From Bacteroidota bacterium (lineage in GTDB: Bacteria > Bacteroidota > Bacteroidia > Chitinophagales > Saprospiraceae), in contig JAKQJD010000645.1 of NCBI GenBank assembly GCA_029561355.1, positions 1 to 64,000 of the forward strand: a stretch of DNA of 64,000 nt. Reading direction: 5' to 3'. The position numbers and the translations under genes are program-made. Under the pieces are notes generated by a model. It did not search any database. It saw only the letters and a program-made list of their open reading frames with translations, and was not told the origin of the DNA. This document shows, one piece after another, positions 60,210-64,000 of the stretch; the first letter of the stretch is position 1, and the number at the start of each line of letters is the position of its first letter.

Positions 60210-61181
60210 TTATTGTGTAAGGATTAATTTTTCGATGGCCACTACACGTTCGTTTTGCCACAAGTGGACGAAGTATATGCCTGCTTTCAGATTTTGATTG
60301 AACGCAAAAGATTGACTACCCGAAGCAATTGGCTGACTCAAAATAACCCGGCCGGTCAAATCAGTCAATGAAATCCGGTAAGAGAAACCTGCCGGTAAAG
60401 TCATCAATGCAGAAGCCTTACCCGACAACGCCGGATTGGGTATTACGTTAAAAGTGCCTTCAAATGCTGGATCAAGGGTGGAAGACGTTTCAGCGCTAAA
60501 AACGATGTCCTTCATGTTATTCATGAGCGTGACCGCTTTGCCCGTAGAGCCATGGACAATAAGCCCGGCAGAAACATTAATATTATTCAATACCTGCGAG
60601 TAGTCCGCTACCAGGTGAATAGTTTTATCGCCATTCTGATCTGTCTCAGCCGTAGTGGGGAGATTCAGCATTTTATAATTTGCGTCGCCCAGAGCATGTA
60701 TCTCAAAGTCGTTTGCGAAATTGGTTCCCGCTTTGCCCTCGATGGCTACGAAGCGGTAACCCGCTGACCAGCCCCATTGCATGGCCGGGTTTTGGGGAGC
60801 CAGCGGGTGATTGGCTGGATACGAAGCCGGGTCGAGGTGATTGTGGGCTTGATCTACTCCTACTGAAAATGTGATGCTTTCCACATTGGTAATATTCGGA
60901 TATGAGCCGAGATCGTACATACTGTCTACAGCAGGGCGAACCAACAGGAACAGGTCAGTCATGGGTGTTTCCTGACCACCATCATGCACCACTTTGATCT
61001 TGGAAATGTAGTATTCTAAACGGGTGATTTTGTAATCATAAGAGCCGGCAGAAACGGGTGTATTCAGCGCGAACGACGCAGTACCAAGGCGCGGCGAAAT
61101 ATGCAATTCCAGATTATTTTGTGCCTGTGCAGTCCACAGGGAATAGAAAACGAGAAAGCAGGAGAGTAGTAGTTTGTTCAT
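60210..61181 (-). CDS. MbnP-like protein with T9SS sorting domain
   Basis: A 323-residue exported protein. After the signal peptide (ending TAQA) is an MbnP-type beta-sandwich: YDYKITRLEYYISKIKV, then SVGVDQAHNHLDPASYPANH and AMQWGWSAGYRF with Trp136 and Trp138. A T9SS sorting domain follows (VIPNPALSGKASAL to GIYFVHLWQN). Methanotroph MbnP/CorA proteins bind copper through a kynurenine derived from Trp by MbnH. The directly following di-haem peroxidase genes fit that scheme. It is the first gene of the minus-strand run and 43 nt from the sigma/anti-sigma-like pair. The protein would be cell-surface attached through T9SS. Confidence 0.85.
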   Translation of the reverse strand: MNKLLLSCFLVFYSLWTAQAQNNLELHISPRLGTASFALNTPVSAGSYDYKITRLEYYISKIKVVHDGGQETPMTDLFLLVRPAVDSMYDLGSYPNITNVESITFSVGVDQAHNHLDPASYPANHPLAPQNPAMQWGWSAGYRFVAIEGKAGTNFANDFEIHALGDANYKMLNLPTTAETDQNGDKTIHLVADYSQVLNNINVSAGLIVHGSTGKAVTLMNNMKDIVFSAETSSTLDPAFEGTFNVIPNPALSGKASALMTLPAGFSYRISLTDLTGRVILSQPIASGSQSFAFNQNLKAGIYFVHLWQNERVVAIEKLILTQ

Positions 61182-61224
61182 AACCAGTTGGTTGTATGTG
61201 AAATAGTTCGATGAAAGCGGATAA

Positions 61225-62562
61225 TTAAAATTTCAGGTTTAGCCCTGTACTGAGCGATAAACCAAGTTGATTTTTCTGTCCAAAGAGCATAGGAGATGCC
61301 TGTAAACTCCAATTCCGCCCTAAAGAGTAATCGACTCCGGCACTTACCAGCCATGAGAATGAAACGCTCCCGCGTTCCTGGCTGGTTAGTGTAGGCATAT
61401 GATTGGCTTCAAAGCACAAATCCTCACATATTTCAGAAAAATGTTCTACCTGTACTGATATGTCACCCGGAATGTTCAGTGTTCCGCCGCCTTCCATAAA
61501 ACCCTGCCAGCGGCCACGACCAAATGTGCGCCGCAACGCCAACGGAAGTATCCAATCTGTTCGCTGGCGTGAAGTGCGCATGGTTAATAGAAATGGCTCG
61601 TCAGTAGGCATTGCAGACATGCTGTCCACCTGCGCAATGCGTACTGTCAGGTTAGATTCAATTCCGCTGGAATGCAGGCCGTATTGAAATTCATAAACTT
61701 TTGAACCAGAGTCATAAGGATTAAGGCAGACGCCGTCCATAAGGCGTAATTCGGCGGTATGGGAAGAAACCTGATGAGTTGTCCGTCGCCATAGACCGGA
61801 GCTGATTTGCCAGTTCGGACGGATTGCAAAAAGAACGGATAATCCAGCCTGCCAACCGGTGGCAGGGCCTTCACTATGTTCAGTGAATGCCAAATGATTC
61901 GTGTGTCCGGGTGCGCCTGTTACAGGTTGTTGCCATTGCCATACCGGTCCGGCATTGGCACCGATCTGCCAGTTTCGTTCCCGAACAGGTTGAATCTTAG
62001 GTGCCTCCGTAAAAAATTCAAAGTCAGTTCTCTTTCTCCAGTCCAATGAAGCAGGTTTCAAATATGGCAGAGGTGCAACGGTCGGGAGGGTTGGAGGGAT
62101 AGTGGAAGGTTCGTTCTCTGTTAATCGGGATTTTTCAGAAATTACTTGAACTGATAAAATGTCGGCATCATGTATTCGGCCTGACTTTAAAGGATTTGTA
62201 CCTTCCTTGTTCTTAGGTTCTGGCTCATTTAATGCAGGTAGACTCGTAAGAATGACAACCGGCGTTTCAACGGTGGCAGTGGGATTTTGAGCCTGTCCAT
62301 AATTTACAGACGACTTGATAGTCGTAGTATTCAAGGCAACTGGCTGCTCGTTATTATAACGATAGGTCATACCCATCAGCAGGCCTACCGTTACACCTCC
62401 AGTTAGCCACCACCACAAAAATGCCAAACGCCGGCGACGACGTGGTAACTGTACTTCGATGCCTGCCCAAAGCGAATCGGGTGCTTCGGGGGCATAGTTA
62501 TGCAATTCGGAATGCAGATATTGCTCCAGTTCGTCATGTTCATAAAGTGGCGGTTGTGTCAT
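61225..62562 (-). CDS. Membrane protein partner of ECF sigma factor, anti-sigma-like with barrel-like C-terminus
   Basis: A 445-residue protein with a cytoplasmic N-terminus of about 45 residues (HDELEQYLHSELHNYAPEAP, then a basic RRRRR), one membrane segment (about 46-65, LAFLWWWLTGGVTVGLLMG), a Thr/Pro/Glu-rich linker and a C-terminal part with beta-barrel-like strands (SWLVSAGVDYSLGRNWSLQ to LSLSTGLNLKF). Its start overlaps the sigma gene stop by 4 nt (ATGA). Bacteroidota often encode such a protein after an ECF sigma factor, so an anti-sigma or sensing role is likely. The signal is unknown. Confidence 0.75.
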   Translation of the reverse strand: MTQPPLYEHDELEQYLHSELHNYAPEAPDSLWAGIEVQLPRRRRRLAFLWWWLTGGVTVGLLMGMTYRYNNEQPVALNTTTIKSSVNYGQAQNPTATVETPVVILTSLPALNEPEPKNKEGTNPLKSGRIHDADILSVQVISEKSRLTENEPSTIPPTLPTVAPLPYLKPASLDWRKRTDFEFFTEAPKIQPVRERNWQIGANAGPVWQWQQPVTGAPGHTNHLAFTEHSEGPATGWQAGLSVLFAIRPNWQISSGLWRRTTHQVSSHTAELRLMDGVCLNPYDSGSKVYEFQYGLHSSGIESNLTVRIAQVDSMSAMPTDEPFLLTMRTSRQRTDWILPLALRRTFGRGRWQGFMEGGGTLNIPGDISVQVEHFSEICEDLCFEANHMPTLTSQERGSVSFSWLVSAGVDYSLGRNWSLQASPMLFGQKNQLGLSLSTGLNLKF

Positions 62563-63137
62563 AACAATAGCAGTGTTTTATCCACGAGTCCGCGCAAGAA
62601 GGCTTTGGCCCGGTTGAGTTGTGATTTAGATGTGCTGACGGTAATCCCCAATTCCCGTGCAATTTCCTCGTGGCTTCGTTCTTCAATCACGTAGAGGTTC
62701 AGCACGGCCCGGAATCCTGGCGGCAGTTTTTGCAGCAAGGTGACTAAACGGCCGGGTTCGTCTGAATCCGGATTGCCAAAAGCCTGGTCGGTAACAGATA
62801 ACACTTGTTCCAATTCTGTTTCATTTAACATGTCCATTTCGAGGCGTTGCTTTTGCACATGCGCAATGGCAGTACGCAGTACGATGCGCCTTACCCATCC
62901 TTCCAAACTCCCTTCGCCCCGGTACCTCCCTATGTCGCGGAATACTTGTACAAACGCTTCTTGCAACAAATCTTCCGCCTCCTGCCGGGAAACTGTGAAT
63001 CGTTGGCATACGCCGAACATCCGGTTTTTGAATCGTCCCCACAATGCATACTGCGCCTGACGATTGCCTGCATGACAGGCCTTCGCCAGCGCGAACCCTT
63101 CCGGGTCGGGCAGCAAATGGGTTTGTTTCATATGCAT
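62559..63137 (-). CDS. ECF-type RNA polymerase sigma factor
   Basis: A 192-residue sigma-70 family member of the ECF group. Region 2 has CHAGNRQAQYALWGRFKNRM and EAEDLLQEAFVQVFRDI, the linker includes YRGEGSLEGWVRRI, and region 4 has LPPGFRAVLNLYVIEERSHE with an HTH (EEIARELGITVSTSKSQLNR). It should direct RNA polymerase to a small regulon under control of the membrane protein encoded by the overlapping next gene. ATG 63137 or 63131 may be used. It is divergent from the response regulator at 63303, with 165 nt between. A link to the downstream secreted genes is plausible but unproven. Confidence 0.9.
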   Translation of the reverse strand: MHMKQTHLLPDPEGFALAKACHAGNRQAQYALWGRFKNRMFGVCQRFTVSRQEAEDLLQEAFVQVFRDIGRYRGEGSLEGWVRRIVLRTAIAHVQKQRLEMDMLNETELEQVLSVTDQAFGNPDSDEPGRLVTLLQKLPPGFRAVLNLYVIEERSHEEIARELGITVSTSKSQLNRAKAFLRGLVDKTLLLL

Positions 63138-63161
63138 GTGTTAAAAGCCTAAGTGCAGACC

Positions 63162-63180
63162 TGCAACGAAAAAGGTTGCA
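63162..63180. promoter_or_regulatory. Palindrome TGCAAC-N7-GTTGCA between sigma factor and response regulator
   Basis: A perfect 6-bp inverted repeat in the 165-nt divergent intergenic region, 25 nt upstream of the sigma factor start. It could be an operator for either gene or a transcript hairpin. The N7 spacer is A-rich (GAAAAAG). Confidence 0.35.
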
Positions 63181-63290
63181 TGAAGGAAAACTTTTTCTGC
63201 ATAGTACCAAATACTATCTTGTCTGGCAGGTATCCGAATGATATGCAGTAGACCTTTCGAACAACGCAGATCTGAAACATGATGGCTCCC

Positions 63291-63298
63291 TATCTTTG
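63291..63298 (+). promoter_or_regulatory. Promoter -7 element of response regulator gene
   Basis: TATCTTTG (TAnnTTTG) ends 4 nt before the GTG at 63303, so the transcript should begin at or next to the start codon (leaderless). An in-frame ATG at 63279 lies upstream of this motif and would not be transcribed from it. Confidence 0.7.
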
Positions 63299-63302
63299 CC
63301 AT

Positions 63303-63989
63303 GTGAAAATTTTACTGATTGAAGACGAGCCCATGCTGGCAACTTCTATCCAGGATTTTCTTCAAACCGAAGGATACTTGGTGGAACACGCTGCTGATTT
63401 TCCCAGCGCTGAGGAGAAAGTAACGCTGTACGAATATGATTGCCTCGTAGTAGATGTCAACTTACCCGGTGGTGGTACTGGCCTGGATGTGATACGAAAT
63501 CTGAAGAAGCAACACCCAGATACCGGAGTCATTATTGTAAGTGCACGCGATGCCTTGGACGACCGTATTACAGGCTTGGATCTCGGTGCTGATGACTATC
63601 TTACCAAACCTTTTCATCTTCCGGAGCTAAATGCGAGACTAAAAGCAATTCTCCGGCGTCGGCAGTTTGGCGGAAATAAACAGATCGAATTTGGCGATAT
63701 AAAGGTGAACCCTGACCAGCGCGAGGTATTCGTGCACGAAAGGCCACTTTCCCTCACGCCTAAAGAATACGACCTGCTCCTGTATTTTTTGGCCAATCAA
63801 CACCGTGTTTTACGCCGTGAAATAATTGCCGAACACTTGCTGGGCGATGATGTCGATCAGATGGATGATTTTAACTTCATCTACTCCCACGTCAAAAACC
63901 TGCGTAAAAAACTACTTGCATACGGGTCCGCAGACTATATCAAAATGATATACAGCATCGGTTATAAGTTTACAGACCGCAGTCCATGA
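63303..63989 (+). CDS. OmpR/PhoB-family response regulator
   Basis: A 228-residue two-component response regulator. The receiver domain (about 1-118) has the acidic pair Glu7-Asp8, phosphorylation site Asp51 (CLVVDVNLPGG), IIVSARD and Lys in DDYLTKPFH. The winged-helix DNA-binding domain (about 130-225) includes LTPKEYDLLLYFLANQ and YSHVKNLRKKL. The start is GTG 63303 (VKILLIEDEP), chosen because the promoter element overlaps the upstream in-frame codons. The frame itself opens at ATG 63279. The next gene begins inside its stop region and is expected to be the cognate histidine kinase. Which signal it answers is not visible; copper or other metals are plausible given the location. Confidence 0.9.
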   Translation: MKILLIEDEPMLATSIQDFLQTEGYLVEHAADFPSAEEKVTLYEYDCLVVDVNLPGGGTGLDVIRNLKKQHPDTGVIIVSARDALDDRITGLDLGADDYLTKPFHLPELNARLKAILRRRQFGGNKQIEFGDIKVNPDQREVFVHERPLSLTPKEYDLLLYFLANQHRVLRREIIAEHLLGDDVDQMDDFNFIYSHVKNLRKKLLAYGSADYIKMIYSIGYKFTDRSP

Positions 63990-64000
63990 TGAAGCTTTTA
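63986..64000 (+). CDS. Start of next gene, probably sensor histidine kinase (cut by window end)
   Basis: ATGATGAAGCTTTTA begins at 63986 and overlaps the response regulator stop codon (63987-63989) in an ATGA arrangement. Only five codons (MMKLL) are visible. A histidine kinase is inferred solely from the usual order after an OmpR-type regulator. Confidence 0.45.

Overview
The window comes from a Bacteroidota genome. Three things show this: promoters of the TAnnTTTG type (TATCTTTG before several genes), at least six exported proteins ending in a type IX secretion (T9SS) C-terminal sorting domain, and paired carboxypeptidase-regulatory-domain TonB receptors. The mixture resembles Saprospiria/Chitinophagia-like environmental lineages, but that rank is an inference. 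Nearly the whole window is a metal/metalloid resistance island of about 60 kb. Two blocks (8468-9250 and 13487-17259) look more AT-rich by eye and have no metal function.

Layout. (1) 1-5740, arsenic: the 3' end of arsM, arsN2, a TonB receptor, a stand-alone lipoyl-carrier (GcvH-like) protein, an aquaglyceroporin, a metallophosphoesterase and two exported Cys-rich proteins. (2) 5936-9250: a second TonB receptor and a trypsin-like protease. (3) 9378-25094: two paralogous RND efflux cassettes. Each starts with a near-leaderless exported Cys-rich protein, followed by a conserved 47-nt tandem hairpin, a CzcA/CusA permease and a periplasmic adaptor. A RecD-like helicase gene broken by an in-frame TGA separates permease and adaptor in the first cassette. 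The permease of the second is fused to its TolC partner. (4) 25159-33354: copper-storage four-helix protein, encapsulated-ferritin-like protein, internally deleted NRAMP, ZIP-like transporter, secreted arginine-deiminase-like enzyme, porin-like protein, metal-binding lipoprotein, NicO-like exporter, Zn/Cd P-type ATPase and an HXXEE protein. (5) 33498-41198, minus strand: a third RND system (permease, TolC, adaptor fused to an extra N-terminal domain) with a metal-binding lipoprotein and a third Cys-rich protein. (6) 41411-51068: copper block with CopB-type and CopA-type ATPases, an HMA chaperone, an AraC regulator with a CxxC N-terminus, two DUF305 proteins, a Met/His-rich outer-membrane protein and a Cys/His-rich PKD surface protein. 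(7) 51120-61181, minus strand: secreted proteins including a copper-radical-oxidase-like enzyme, an M43 metalloprotease, an NHL-type protein, two di-haem MauG/MbnH-type peroxidases and an MbnP-like protein. (8) 61225-64000: ECF sigma factor with a membrane partner, then a divergent OmpR-type response regulator and the first codons of a following gene.

Together the genes suggest layered handling of As, Cu, Zn/Cd/Co and possibly Fe/Mn: extracytoplasmic capture (Cys-rich proteins, lipoproteins, Csp), inner-membrane export (three P-type ATPases, NicO-like, aquaporin), trans-envelope export (three RND systems) and copper-dependent or copper-binding enzymes outside the cell. The most unusual points are the covarying hairpin module duplicated with the RND cassettes, the GcvH-like protein in the arsenic cluster, the solitary EncFtn-like protein, the MbnP/peroxidase plus copper-radical-oxidase region, and the interrupted helicase sitting where an outer-membrane factor gene could have been. 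No tRNA, rRNA, CRISPR array or insertion sequence was recognised. No gene-free stretch exceeds 300 bases.
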